Positions 33,463 to 42,528 of a stretch of DNA of 64,000 nucleotides are shown in pieces. Within the stretch, counting starts at the first letter, position 1; every line of letters starts with the position of its first letter. The stretch is taken from NCBI GenBank assembly GCA_001516055.1, contig LOEZ01000031.1, positions 1-64,000 of the forward strand. Direction: 5' to 3'. Below the pieces are notes generated by a model, which saw only the letters and a program-made list of their open reading frames with translations, was not told the origin of the DNA and did not search any database. A program made the position numbers and the translations under genes. The DNA comes from Gracilibacter sp. BRH_c7a (GTDB taxonomy: Bacteria; Bacillota; Desulfitobacteriia; Desulfitobacteriales; Syntrophobotulaceae).

Positions 33463-33679
33463 CTTTCCTTCGAAAGATACAGTGGAGCGTCTCCGTAAGC
33501 AGTATCCGTCTGGCACACGAGTAGAGTTGGTACACATGAATGATCCTTATTCCAAGCTAAGGCCCGGCGACCAAGGAACCGTGGACTTCGTGGACGACAC
33601 GGGCACAATTTTCTGCTCCTGGGATATCGGGTCCTCCCTCGGCGTTGTGTACGGAGAGGATGCGGTACGAAAGCTTTAG
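33455..33679 (+). CDS. DUF4314 protein
   Basis: A 74-residue protein of the DUF4314 family, a small beta-barrel (RVELVHMNDPYSKLRPGDQG, then GTVDFVDDTGTIFCSWD) resembling KOW/SH3-type folds. It overlaps the previous gene by 8 nt and belongs to a block with the amidoligase and cyclotransferase. The function is unknown. Confidence 0.75.
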   Translation: MNNFPSKDTVERLRKQYPSGTRVELVHMNDPYSKLRPGDQGTVDFVDDTGTIFCSWDIGSSLGVVYGEDAVRKL

Positions 33680-33739
33680 TGATATCTGTTTTGCAGAAAC
33701 ACACCCATAAATTGATGTGTTTTATCTCTCGAATTTCGC

Positions 33740-33768
33740 TTGCTATATAAGCCTTTTAGAGTGATATA
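33740..33768 (+). promoter_or_regulatory. TTGCTA-N17-GATATA promoter, copy 2
   Basis: TTGCTA (33740-33745), 17 nt, GATATA (33763-33768), followed by TGTACAT; it shares TTAGAGTGATATATGTA with copy 1. It lies 47 nt before the amidoligase gene. Confidence 0.65.
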
Positions 33769-33815
33769 TGTACATGCGGAAAGCACAAAACATACACATT
33801 CAGGAGGAAAACCAC

Positions 33816-34715
33816 ATGTTTACAAGCAAATTCGGGATTGAGATTGAGTTTACAGGCATCACAAGAAACGAAGCGGCTAAAGTAGCTGCCGACTTCCTTA
33901 ACGGGACGGTTATACACACAGGCGATTATTACGACACCAAGAAGATAACGACCCGAGATGGACGGGTTTGGAAGTTTATGAGCGACAGCAGCATCTCCTG
34001 CCAAAAGAAACAAGGACGCCAGAAGGTAGCTGCCACACGCGATTATAGCGTAGAGTTGGTCAGCCCCATCCTAACTTACCGCGAGGACATTGAAACGCTG
34101 CAGGAACTGGTCAGACAGCTTCGCCACGCCGGTGGATTTGCAAACAACTCCTGCGGAATTCACATACACCTTGACGGCTCAGACCACACATCGAGGAGCA
34201 TTAGGAACTTCGTGAACATCATCGCCAGCAAGAACGACCTTTTTTACAAGGCTTTGCAGATAGCACCTGAACGAATGAGTTACTGCAAAAAGATGGATAG
34301 CCTCTTGGTCGAGAAATTAAACCGACACAAACCGAAAACGATGGAAGCCATCGAGAGCCTTTGGTACGAGGGCTACAGTGAAAGCACCAGCCGTCACTAC
34401 CATTCAAGCCGATACCATTTTCTTAACCTGCACAGCTTTTTCACTGGCAACCATACGGTCGAGCTTCGAGGCTTCAACAGCGAGCTACACGCAGGTAAGA
34501 TAAGAAGCTACATTGTTCTCGCTCTTGCTCTCAACCATCAGGCCCTCACACAGAAATGCGCCTCGGCAAAGAAACCGCAGGCTGAAAATGAAAAGTTCGC
34601 AATGCGGACCTACCTCAATCGCATCGGTTTCATCGGCGAGGAATTCGCAAACTGCCGAGAGCACTTGACCGCACACCTGGACGGCTCGGCGGCTTGGCGA
34701 TTTCGGGCAGCCTGA
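33816..34715 (+). CDS. Amidoligase family protein (ATP-grasp-like/COOH-NH2 ligase)
   Basis: A 299-residue predicted carboxylate-amine ligase. The family start FGIEIEFTGITRNEAAK, VELVSPILTYREDIETL, CGIHIHLDGSDHT and HTVELRGFNSELHAGKI carry the expected Glu/His/Arg catalytic and metal sites. Such enzymes form amide bonds between peptides, amino acids or polyamines, and occur with cyclotransferases that undo gamma-glutamyl bonds; both are adjacent here. ATG 33816 has AGGAGG at 8 nt; an upstream in-frame ATG at 33768 lies inside the promoter. Confidence 0.82.
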   Translation: MFTSKFGIEIEFTGITRNEAAKVAADFLNGTVIHTGDYYDTKKITTRDGRVWKFMSDSSISCQKKQGRQKVAATRDYSVELVSPILTYREDIETLQELVRQLRHAGGFANNSCGIHIHLDGSDHTSRSIRNFVNIIASKNDLFYKALQIAPERMSYCKKMDSLLVEKLNRHKPKTMEAIESLWYEGYSESTSRHYHSSRYHFLNLHSFFTGNHTVELRGFNSELHAGKIRSYIVLALALNHQALTQKCASAKKPQAENEKFAMRTYLNRIGFIGEEFANCREHLTAHLDGSAAWRFRAA

Positions 34716-34750
34716 ACGGTTGCCTCGCAAAAATAAGGAGGACAAAGACT

Positions 34751-35200
34751 ATGAATAAAACATTCTATCTCGCCTATGGTTCAAATCTCAACCTTGAGCA
34801 AATGGCGCATCGCTGCCCCACAGCGAAGCCTGTCGGGCCGGTGGTTTTGAAGGACTACCAGTTATTGTTTCGAGGCGGACACGGCGGCTCTGTGGCGACA
34901 GTGGAACCTTTTAAGGGCAAGACAGTGCCATGCCTGCTGTGGGAGATTACCCCGGCTGACGAAACGGCACTCGACCGGTACGAGGGTTTCCCATTCCTCT
35001 ACCGAAAGGAAAAAGTCAAAGTCAGACTTGGAAAAAAGAACGTAGAAACTATGGTGTATATCATGAATGAAGGTCGACCGCTCGGTACTCCAAGCTGTTA
35101 TTACTACAGCGTTATTTTAGAGGGCTACAAGAGTGCGGACTTCGACATCAACATTCTAAAAGAGGCTGTCGAGGATTCTAAGGAGGACATAAATGGATAA
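34751..35200 (+). CDS. Gamma-glutamylcyclotransferase (AIG2-like)
   Basis: A 149-residue cyclotransferase with the substrate loop FYLAYGSNLNLEQM, GPVVLKDYQLLFRG and catalytic-glutamate region ALDRYEGFPFLYRKEKV. It should release 5-oxoproline from gamma-glutamyl amines or peptides. Paired with the amidoligase upstream it suggests reversible gamma-glutamyl-type modification of a phage or host target. AGGAGG lies 9 nt before ATG 34751. Confidence 0.85.
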   Translation: MNKTFYLAYGSNLNLEQMAHRCPTAKPVGPVVLKDYQLLFRGGHGGSVATVEPFKGKTVPCLLWEITPADETALDRYEGFPFLYRKEKVKVRLGKKNVETMVYIMNEGRPLGTPSCYYYSVILEGYKSADFDINILKEAVEDSKEDING

Positions 35201-35372
35201 GAAGATAAAGGAGCAGATTCTCGCCATCCGCGCAACAGGTGAAACAAACATGTTCGATGTGCCGAAGGTGCAGGAAATCGCTATGAGAGAGGGATATGAT
35301 GAGTTGCTTGTTTACCTCGCTGATAACACTGGTGCATATGCCCGTTTCATTCTGACAGGCGAAGAGAAATAA
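35193..35372 (+). CDS. DUF5049-like small protein
   Basis: A 59-residue protein (MDKKIKEQILAIRATGETNM, then FDVPKVQEIAMREGYDELLVY) that sits before terL in many clostridial phages. AGGAGG lies at 6 nt, and the start overlaps the cyclotransferase stop by 8 nt. The function is unknown. Confidence 0.75.
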   Translation: MDKKIKEQILAIRATGETNMFDVPKVQEIAMREGYDELLVYLADNTGAYARFILTGEEK

Positions 35373-35444
35373 ATAACTAAACACAGGGAACAGTGCCGAA
35401 GATGGCTCTGTTTCTCGTACAGATAGATTTAGAAGGCTTGCTTA

Positions 35445-37088
35445 ATGCAGGTCTATTTTTATGTTCGGAAGGAGGCGGCGGATATACGAAAACTCAAGAA
35501 ATACACACCAACCCGGTTTAAGTCGGCTGATTCGATCTACGATAAGTCATCCGCCGATTATGCCGTTGCTTTTGTTGAAGCCCTCTCACATACCAAAGGC
35601 ACGTGGGCGGGAAAGCCTTTTGAACTAATCGATTGGCAGGAGAGGATAATTCGTGACGTATTCGGAACCCTGAAGCCAAACGGTTATCGGCAGTTCAACA
35701 CAGCTTATGTAGAAATACCTAAGAAGATGGGGAAAAGTGAGCTTGCGGCGGCTGTTGCCCTGTTGCTCACTTGCGGAGATAACGAGGAACGCGCCGAGGT
35801 TTACGGATGCGCTGCTGACCGTAACCAGGCATCCATCGTTTTTAACGTTGCGGCGGATATGGTACGGATGTGCCCGGCGCTATCCAAGCGAGTGAAAATA
35901 CTCGACTCAATGAAGCGGCTTATCTATCAACCGACAGGCAGTATTTATCAGGTGCTTTCAGCTGACGTAGGCAACAAACACGGCTTTAACACCCATGGTG
36001 TGGTGTTTGATGAACTTCATACCCAACCTAACCGAAAGCTGTACGACGTTATGACCAAAGGCAGTGGTGATGCAAGAATGCAGCCACTGTATTTTCTTAT
36101 AACTACTGCCGGGGACAACCAAAACAGTATCTGCTGGGAGGTACACCAGAAGGCCCTTGATATCATAAACGGCAGAAAAAGCGACCCCACCTTTTATCCT
36201 GTTATATATGGGGCCGATCCTGAGGACGACTGGACAGATCCAAAAGTATGGAAGAAGGCAAATCCATCTTTAGGAATCACCGTCAGCATGGATAAAGTCA
36301 AAGCAGCGTTTGAATCAGCAAAGCAAAATCCTGCCGAGGAGAACAGCTTCCGGCAGCTCAGGCTTAATCAATGGGTGAAACAGGCTGTACGCTGGATGCC
36401 AATGGACAAATGGGATGCCTGCGCTTTTGCAGTTGATCCGGAATTATTGCGAGGACGCGTTTGCTATGGCGGACTTGACCTATCAAGTAGTACGGATATA
36501 ACAGCGTTTGTTCTGGTGTTCCCACCTGAAGATGAAGCGGATAAATACACAGTTCTAGCATTCTTTTGGATACCAGAGGATAACATCGATTTGCGGGTAC
36601 GGCGTGATCACGTAAACTACGATGTGTGGGAAAAGCAAGGATTCCTACAAACCACCGAGGGTAACGTAGTACATTACGGCTTCATCGAATCGTTTATTGA
36701 AGAACTCGGAACAAAATATAACATTCGAGAAATCGCCTTTGACCGTTGGGGTGCTGTACAAATGACGCAGAATCTTGAAAACCTCGGCTTTACGGTTGTT
36801 CCATTTGGCCAAGGCTTTAAAGATATGTCTCCACCGACCAAAGAACTGATGAAACTGACCTTGGAACAGAAAATAGCTCACGGAGGTCATCCGGTCCTTC
36901 GGTGGATGATGGATAACATATTTGTCCGAACCGACCCTGCCGGAAATATAAAGGCGGATAAGGAAAAGTCGACTGAGAAAATCGACGGCGCGGTGGCAAC
37001 CATTATGGCGCTCGACCGTGCTATCCGATGCGGCTCCGGTAACGGTGGCGAGTCGGTCTACAACGAAAGGGGGTTATTGATACTATGA
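35445..37088 (+). CDS. Terminase large subunit
   Basis: A 547-residue packaging motor of the Terminase_1 type. The ATPase part shows WQERIIRDVFG, Walker A-like VEIPKKMGKSELAAA and Walker B GVVFDELHTQ with TTAGDNQNS. The nuclease part shows GGLDLSSSTDITAFVLV and FDRWGAVQMTQNLE, and ends with EKIDGAVATIMALDRAI. The ATG at 35445 has only a weak AAGG; a much better AAGGAGG (35469-35475) lies inside the gene, 8 nt before an in-frame ATA codon, so the true start is uncertain by about 13 residues. Confidence 0.9.
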   Translation: MQVYFYVRKEAADIRKLKKYTPTRFKSADSIYDKSSADYAVAFVEALSHTKGTWAGKPFELIDWQERIIRDVFGTLKPNGYRQFNTAYVEIPKKMGKSELAAAVALLLTCGDNEERAEVYGCAADRNQASIVFNVAADMVRMCPALSKRVKILDSMKRLIYQPTGSIYQVLSADVGNKHGFNTHGVVFDELHTQPNRKLYDVMTKGSGDARMQPLYFLITTAGDNQNSICWEVHQKALDIINGRKSDPTFYPVIYGADPEDDWTDPKVWKKANPSLGITVSMDKVKAAFESAKQNPAEENSFRQLRLNQWVKQAVRWMPMDKWDACAFAVDPELLRGRVCYGGLDLSSSTDITAFVLVFPPEDEADKYTVLAFFWIPEDNIDLRVRRDHVNYDVWEKQGFLQTTEGNVVHYGFIESFIEELGTKYNIREIAFDRWGAVQMTQNLENLGFTVVPFGQGFKDMSPPTKELMKLTLEQKIAHGGHPVLRWMMDNIFVRTDPAGNIKADKEKSTEKIDGAVATIMALDRAIRCGSGNGGESVYNERGLLIL

Positions 37089-38332
37089 GTATGTTTTCAG
37101 GACTGTTCCGTTCAAGGGATAAGCCCCAAAACCGTGTGGGCAGCGCGTTTTCATTCTTGTTTGGCGGCACCAGTAGTGGCAAAACAGTAAACGAGCGAAC
37201 GGCTATGCAGACCACTGCGGTATATGCCTGCGTAAGAATATTGGCCGAAGCAATCGCTGGACTGCCTTTACATGTATACCGATACCGCTTGGATGGTGGG
37301 AAGGAACGCATCGCACAGCACCCACTGTACTATCTTCTTCATAACGAACCTAACCCTGAGATGACTTCATTTGTGTTTCGAGAAACACTGATGAGTCATC
37401 TTTTACTTTGGGGCAATGCTTACGCGCAGATTGTTCGAAATGGTCGTGGCCAGGCTGTTGCGCTTTACCCATTGCTACCAAACAAGATGGAAGTCGGCCG
37501 AGCTCAAAACGGCGAGTTGGTCTACACCTATTACCGTGATGTTGACGAAAGCGGACTAAAGCCTAGAGGCGGCTATGTCACGCTCCGCAAGGATGAGGTG
37601 CTTCACATACCCGGTCTTGGTTTTGATGGACTCATTGGCTATAGCCCCATAGCGATGGCCAAGAACGCCATCGGCATGTCGCTTGCCACCGAGGAATACG
37701 GTGCGGCGTTCTTCGCTAACGGTGCAAATCCCGGTGGTGTATTGGAGCATCCCGGTGTAATCAAGGATATCCAGCGGGTCAAAGATAGCTGGAACAGTGC
37801 CTATCAAGGAAGCGGTAATGCACACAAGGTTGCCGTACTGGAAGAAGGCATGAAGTTTCAGGCCATTGGTATCCCACCGGAGCAGGCGCAATTTCTGGAG
37901 ACACGGAAATTTCAGATCAACGAAATCGCCCGTATCTTCCGTGTGCCGCCACACATGGTGGGTGACCTTGAGAAGTCCAGTTTCTCCAACATCGAGCAAC
38001 AATCGCTGGAGTTCGTAAAATACACACTCGATCCATGGGTAGTTCGCTGGGAGCAGAGCCTTCAGCAATCGTTAATCCTACCGTCAGAGAAAACGTCGCT
38101 GTTTATCAAGTTTAATCTGGATGGATTGCTTCGTGGTGACTACCAGAGCCGTATGAACGGTTATTCAGTCGGAAGGCAAAACGGATGGATGTCTGCCAAT
38201 GACATCCGCGAGCTCGAGGATATGAACCGCATCCCAGCTGAGGAAGGCGGTGACTTGTATCTTGTGAACGGCAATATGCTCCCGCTTTCACAGGCGGGCA
38301 ATTTTTATGAAAAGGAGGCTAATGGCCAATGA
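37085..38332 (+). CDS. Portal protein, HK97 type
   Basis: A 415-residue phage portal: TAVYACVRILAEAIAGLPLHVY, PNPEMTSFVFRETLMSHLLLWGNAYA, FRVPPHMVGDLEKSSFSNIE and QQSLEFVKYTLDPWVVRWE are family landmarks. It forms the dodecameric DNA gate at the head vertex. It starts 4 nt inside the terL stop. Confidence 0.93.
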   Translation: MSMFSGLFRSRDKPQNRVGSAFSFLFGGTSSGKTVNERTAMQTTAVYACVRILAEAIAGLPLHVYRYRLDGGKERIAQHPLYYLLHNEPNPEMTSFVFRETLMSHLLLWGNAYAQIVRNGRGQAVALYPLLPNKMEVGRAQNGELVYTYYRDVDESGLKPRGGYVTLRKDEVLHIPGLGFDGLIGYSPIAMAKNAIGMSLATEEYGAAFFANGANPGGVLEHPGVIKDIQRVKDSWNSAYQGSGNAHKVAVLEEGMKFQAIGIPPEQAQFLETRKFQINEIARIFRVPPHMVGDLEKSSFSNIEQQSLEFVKYTLDPWVVRWEQSLQQSLILPSEKTSLFIKFNLDGLLRGDYQSRMNGYSVGRQNGWMSANDIRELEDMNRIPAEEGGDLYLVNGNMLPLSQAGNFYEKEANGQ

Positions 38333-39030
38333 GAAAATTCTGGAACTGGGTGCGAGATGAAGCCACCGAAGAGCGCACCCTTTATCTCAACGGAGAAATC
38401 TCCGACGAGACCTGGTGGGGCGACGAAGTAACACCAAAGTTATTCAAAGATGAATTGATGGCTGGCTCCGGTAATGTCACGGTGTGGATCAACTCGCCCG
38501 GCGGTGATGTTTTCGCTGCTGCACAGATCTATAACATGCTAATGGAATATACCGGAAAGGTCACCGTGAAGATCGACGGATTGGCAGCAAGTGCGGCATC
38601 AGTTATCGCTATGGCAGGTGGCGATGTATATATGTCGCCCGTTTCTATGCTGATGATCCATAATCCTTCGACCATTGCTATCGGCGACAGTGAGGAGATG
38701 CTCCGAGCCAAAGCCCTGCTGGATGAGGTCAAGGAAAGCATCATCAACGCATATGAACTGAAATCCGGGCTATCCCGCGCAAAGCTATCGCATCTCATGG
38801 ATGCGGAGACTTGGATGAATGCGAACAAAGCCATTGAACTTGGCTTCGCTGACAAAATCATGTTTGCGGAAGATGAAGATCGTATCCCTCTTGATACAGG
38901 GCAAGGACTTATATTTTCCCGTGCAGCTGTGTGCAACTCCCTACTTGGGAAAATACCCAAAAAATCAAAACCGAAAACAGGTACCCCCATAGAGTCGCTG
39001 GAAAAGCGGCTCTCTTTAATTTCACACTAA
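38329..39030 (+). CDS. ClpP-like head maturation protease
   Basis: A 233-residue serine protease of the ClpP fold. The motifs are INSPGGDVFAAAQIYNML, the nucleophile region DGLAASAASVIAMAGG and the histidine in MLMIHNPSTIAIG. It should remove the capsid delta domain during head assembly. Overlap with the portal stop implies coupling. Confidence 0.92.
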   Translation: MRKFWNWVRDEATEERTLYLNGEISDETWWGDEVTPKLFKDELMAGSGNVTVWINSPGGDVFAAAQIYNMLMEYTGKVTVKIDGLAASAASVIAMAGGDVYMSPVSMLMIHNPSTIAIGDSEEMLRAKALLDEVKESIINAYELKSGLSRAKLSHLMDAETWMNANKAIELGFADKIMFAEDEDRIPLDTGQGLIFSRAAVCNSLLGKIPKKSKPKTGTPIESLEKRLSLISH

Positions 39031-39049
39031 TTTGAAGGAGGAAATTACA

Positions 39050-40255
39050 ATGAGTAAGATTCTTGAATTGCGCGAAAAGCGCGCTAAGGCTTGGGACGCG
39101 GCAAAGGCGTTTCTTGATACGAAACGTGGCGGCGATGGGCTACTGTCCGCCGAGGATACCACTACTTACGAGAAGATGGAAAACGACGTCGTCGCATTAG
39201 GTAAAGAAATTGAGCGCCTCGAGCGTCAGGCCTCTATCGACTTGGAACTTTCCAAAGCTACCAGCAATCCCATTACAAACGCTCCATCCAAAGGAGCTGA
39301 AGAAAAAACCGGTCGTGCATCCGCCGAATACAGGAAAGCGTTCTGGAATGCTATGCGTACCCGTGCAGGAGAAGGACTTGATGTAAACGTAAGAAATGCC
39401 CTGCAAATAGGTACAGACACCGAGGGTGGTTATCTCGTACCTGACGAGTTTGAGCGTACGCTGGTGGAGGCCCTCGAGGATGAGAACATCTTCCGTTCAC
39501 TGGCCAATGTTATCACCACATCTTCCGGTGATAGGAAAATTCCAGTCGTAGCTACCAAAGGTACTGCTTCATGGGTCGATGAAGAAGGCATTATTCCAGA
39601 GAGCGATGACAGCTTCGGTCAGGTGTCTATCAGTGCCTATAAACTGGCAACCTTGATCAAAGTCTCCGAGGAGTTGCTGAACGATTCCGTGTTCAACCTC
39701 GAAGCCTACATCTCCAAAGAGTTCGCAAGACGTATCGGCAATAAAGAAGAGGAAGCTTTCTTCACCGGTGATGGCTCCGGTAAACCGACTGGCATCCTTG
39801 CCGCTACAGGTGGTGCCCAAATCGGTGTAACTACAGCAGGTGCTACAGCAATCACCATGGATGAGGTGCTCGACCTGTTCTACTCACTTAAGGCTCCTTA
39901 CCGTAACAGGGCTGTATTCGTTATGAACGATGCTACTGTAAAGGCAATACGTAAACTAAAGGACGGTCAGGGCCAGTACCTTTGGCAACCTTCACTTCAG
40001 GCAGGCACGCCTGATACCATCATGAACCGCCCTCTGTACACCTCGGCATATGTGCCAACTATTGCTGCGACCGCCAAGAGCATCGTGTTTGGTGACTTCA
40101 GCTATTACTGGGTAGCCGACCGTCAGGGACGTATGTTCAAGAGATTAAACGAGCTTTATGCAGTCACCGGGCAAGTGGGCTTTGTTGCTACCCAGCGTGT
40201 TGACGGAAAGCTGATCCTGCCGGAGGCTATCAAGGTTCTCCAGCAGCACGCATAA
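39050..40255 (+). CDS. Major capsid protein, HK97 type
   Basis: A 401-residue HK97-fold capsid precursor. Residues about 1-105 form a charged, coiled-coil delta/scaffold domain (LELREKRAKAWDAAKAFL), followed by the mature part starting near NALQIGTDTEGGYLVPDEFE. Later landmarks are TKGTASWVDEEGIIPESDDS, GDGSGKPTGIL and GDFSYYWVADRQGRMFKRL. ATG 39050 has GGAGG at 9 nt. Confidence 0.93.
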   Translation: MSKILELREKRAKAWDAAKAFLDTKRGGDGLLSAEDTTTYEKMENDVVALGKEIERLERQASIDLELSKATSNPITNAPSKGAEEKTGRASAEYRKAFWNAMRTRAGEGLDVNVRNALQIGTDTEGGYLVPDEFERTLVEALEDENIFRSLANVITTSSGDRKIPVVATKGTASWVDEEGIIPESDDSFGQVSISAYKLATLIKVSEELLNDSVFNLEAYISKEFARRIGNKEEEAFFTGDGSGKPTGILAATGGAQIGVTTAGATAITMDEVLDLFYSLKAPYRNRAVFVMNDATVKAIRKLKDGQGQYLWQPSLQAGTPDTIMNRPLYTSAYVPTIAATAKSIVFGDFSYYWVADRQGRMFKRLNELYAVTGQVGFVATQRVDGKLILPEAIKVLQQHA

Positions 40256-40268
40256 GGAGGGCTGACAT

Positions 40269-40484
40269 ATGAGTTATAGTTCAAAGAATTATATGGAACA
40301 GGGCGGCGAAAAGTGGATCATCGGTGGCACATTGGAAGTCCTGCCGGGAGCCTCGGTAACGGGGCTTCCTGCTGCAGAGAATCAGGCGGACAGCACGGCC
40401 ACCGATGTTGCTGGTCTGGTCACGGATTTCAATGCCCTTCTCACCAAGCTAAAAGCGGCGGGTTTGATGGCGGCAGACGAATAA
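40269..40484 (+). CDS. Head fibre-like protein
   Basis: A 71-residue protein (YMEQGGEKWIIGGTLEVLPG, VTDFNALLTKLKAAGLMA) resembling the short head fibre/decoration proteins encoded after the capsid gene in Gram-positive phages. GGAGG is upstream. Confidence 0.7.
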   Translation: MSYSSKNYMEQGGEKWIIGGTLEVLPGASVTGLPAAENQADSTATDVAGLVTDFNALLTKLKAAGLMAADE

Positions 40485-40506
40485 GGACCGGAAGGAGGCG
40501 GATGGC

Positions 40507-40824
40507 ATGACAACAGATAATCTTCTCCCCAAAGTAAAAGCGAACCTGATCCTGGCACATGATGCAGACGACGGCCTACTGCTGCATTACATCAAAGCCG
40601 CCGTCTCCTACGCGGAGAGCTACCAACATGTTGCTGAGGGTTATTACACTGAAAACACTATGCCGCCCACTACTGAACAGGCAGTAATCATGCTGTCGAG
40701 TCATTTCTACGAAAGCAGAGATGGCTCGACGGCTGGTTTCTTTGCCGATAGCGCGCAGGCAGGTCAACAAGTTTGGAACACAGTAAACTTGCTACTCCGC
40801 CTCGACCGGGATTGGAAGGTGTAG
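40507..40824 (+). CDS. Head-tail connector, gp6-like
   Basis: A 105-residue connector adaptor: LLPKVKANLILAHDADDGLL, YIKAAVSYAESYQH and QAVIMLSSHFYESRDGS are typical of the DNA-packaging/gp6-like family that docks under the portal. Confidence 0.85.
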   Translation: MTTDNLLPKVKANLILAHDADDGLLLHYIKAAVSYAESYQHVAEGYYTENTMPPTTEQAVIMLSSHFYESRDGSTAGFFADSAQAGQQVWNTVNLLLRLDRDWKV

Positions 40825-40827
40825 ATT

Positions 40828-41160
40828 ATGAGCTTTGGAAAGATGAACACCTTTATAGATATTATTGAGACCGTAACTATAAAAGACTCGGAGGGTTTCA
40901 GCACTGAGGCTGACAATATTGTTGCTTCCATCAAAGCATATCGGGAAGGACGGCACGGTACTGAAATATGGGCGAACAGAGCCGCATTTTCAGAAGCCAC
41001 CGATCTTTTCCGTTTCCGCTGTATTCCTGGTGTCAATGTTACGACCGCAATGCTTATTGCTTGTGAAGACGGAAGATTTGAAATCACTTCGGTGGAGGAC
41101 GTCAAAGGTCGTGGAATGTACATTGAAGTACTCGCCAAGGAGGTGAAGTCCAGTGGCTAA
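40828..41160 (+). CDS. Head closure protein
   Basis: A 110-residue SPP1 gp16-like head-tail adaptor (MNTFIDIIETVTIKDSEGF, EIWANRAAFSEATDLFRFR, GRFEITSVEDVKGRGMYIEV) that plugs the connector after packaging. It lies 3 nt after the connector gene and overlaps the next gene by 8 nt. Confidence 0.82.
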   Translation: MSFGKMNTFIDIIETVTIKDSEGFSTEADNIVASIKAYREGRHGTEIWANRAAFSEATDLFRFRCIPGVNVTTAMLIACEDGRFEITSVEDVKGRGMYIEVLAKEVKSSG

Positions 41161-41584
41161 AGTAACTATGAAAATGCCGGAGGACTTTCTCCAGAAGGTT
41201 TCACGGTTGAACGATAAAACTGATGAAATTATCCCTCGTGTGCTTAAGGCTGGCGGTGAGGTTGTGCTTGATAAGGTAAAGTCTAATCTTAATTCAGCGG
41301 TTGGCCGTGACACAAAGTATCCTTCACGTTCCACCGGCGAGCTTTCGGCTGCATGGGGAATTTCATCCGCTTTACAGGATAGAGATGGCAACCATAACGT
41401 TAAAGTTGGTTTTTCCGAACCACGTCGTGATGGAAGCAGCAATGCAAAGATAGCCAATATCATCGAATACGGAAAATCGGGTCAACCGGCAAAACCATTC
41501 TTAAAGCCAGCGAAAAGCACCAGTAGAAAGCCGTGCATCGAAGCGATGAAAGCAAAGCTGGATGAGGAGGTAAATAGGATATGA
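41153..41584 (+). CDS. HK97 gp10-like tail protein
   Basis: A 143-residue neck/tail-completion protein: VLKAGGEVVLDKVKSNLNS, TGELSAAWGISSA and KIANIIEYGKSGQPAKPFLK match the gp10 family. The start is GTG 41153, with AAGGAGG 8-9 nt upstream; the first ATG is eight codons later without a site. Confidence 0.83.
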   Translation: MAKVTMKMPEDFLQKVSRLNDKTDEIIPRVLKAGGEVVLDKVKSNLNSAVGRDTKYPSRSTGELSAAWGISSALQDRDGNHNVKVGFSEPRRDGSSNAKIANIIEYGKSGQPAKPFLKPAKSTSRKPCIEAMKAKLDEEVNRI

Positions 41585-41922
41585 GTCTACTTTCAGATTT
41601 GAGCGAAGTCCTGGAACCACTTAATATTCCTATCGAAACTGGTGTGTTCAGCGGTGTGCCACCTGACGAATATCTGGTCTTTACCCCTCTGACGGACATT
41701 TTTGAAGTTCACGCGGATAACCGCCCCGGCTTTGATGTGCAGGAAGTGAGGATATCACTTTTCTCAAGAGGCAATTACTTAGTGCGGAAAAGGCAGATCA
41801 CTACGGCTTTGCTGAATGCGGATTTCACTGTGACTGAACGACGGTACATCGGACACGAAGACGATACCGGATATCACCATTACGCCATTGATGTGGCAAA
41901 AAACTATGGATTGGAGGAATAA
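41581..41922 (+). CDS. Tail terminator-like protein
   Basis: A 113-residue protein (LEPLNIPIETGVFSGVPPDEY, FDVQEVRISLFSRGNY, TGYHHYAIDVAKNYGL) in the position and size of siphophage tail terminators. The start overlaps the preceding stop by 4 nt. Confidence 0.75.
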   Translation: MSLLSDLSEVLEPLNIPIETGVFSGVPPDEYLVFTPLTDIFEVHADNRPGFDVQEVRISLFSRGNYLVRKRQITTALLNADFTVTERRYIGHEDDTGYHHYAIDVAKNYGLEE

Positions 41923-41925
41923 CAC

Positions 41926-42516
41926 ATGGCAACTATCGGTCTTGACAGACTGTACTATTCAAAGATAACCGAAGATTCTAGCGGTGTAGAGACCTATGCT
42001 GTACCTTCGGTGCTTGCTAAAGCTATTACCGCCGAGCTTTCGGTGGAATTAATTGAGGCGATTCTATATGCGGACGACGGTGCTGCAGAAGTTGTAAAAG
42101 ACTTTAATAGCGGCACGCTCACCCTCGGCGTGGATGACATTGGCCCAACTGTCGCGGCAGATCTAACCGGAGCATCAACCGATGACAACGGTGTGCTGAT
42201 CTCCGCCAGTGAGAATGTGGGTACACCTGTTGCTGTAGGCTTCAGAGCGCAGAAGGCCAACGGCACATATCGTTATTTTTGGCTTTATCGCGTAAAATTT
42301 GGCCTACCCGCAACAAACCTGCAGACAAAGGCGGATTCTATCACCTTCTCTACGCCAACCATCGAAGGAACGGTTATGCGTAGGAACAAATTGGACGGCA
42401 TGGGCAAACATCCATGGAAAGCAGAGGTCACTGAAGGCGATGCAGGCGTATCTTCTGCAACTATAACCGGTTGGTTCACTGAAGTTTACGAGCCTGTCTA
42501 CACACCGGAACCGTAG
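41926..42516 (+). CDS. Major tail tube protein
   Basis: A 196-residue tube protein: IGLDRLYYSKITEDSSGVET at the start, FNSGTLTLGVDDIGPTVAAD, VAVGFRAQKANGTYRYFWLY and KADSITFSTPTIEGTVMRR are typical of the phi13-type major tail family. GGAGG lies 8 nt before the ATG. Confidence 0.87.
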   Translation: MATIGLDRLYYSKITEDSSGVETYAVPSVLAKAITAELSVELIEAILYADDGAAEVVKDFNSGTLTLGVDDIGPTVAADLTGASTDDNGVLISASENVGTPVAVGFRAQKANGTYRYFWLYRVKFGLPATNLQTKADSITFSTPTIEGTVMRRNKLDGMGKHPWKAEVTEGDAGVSSATITGWFTEVYEPVYTPEP

Positions 42517-42528
42517 GAGGATTGAACT

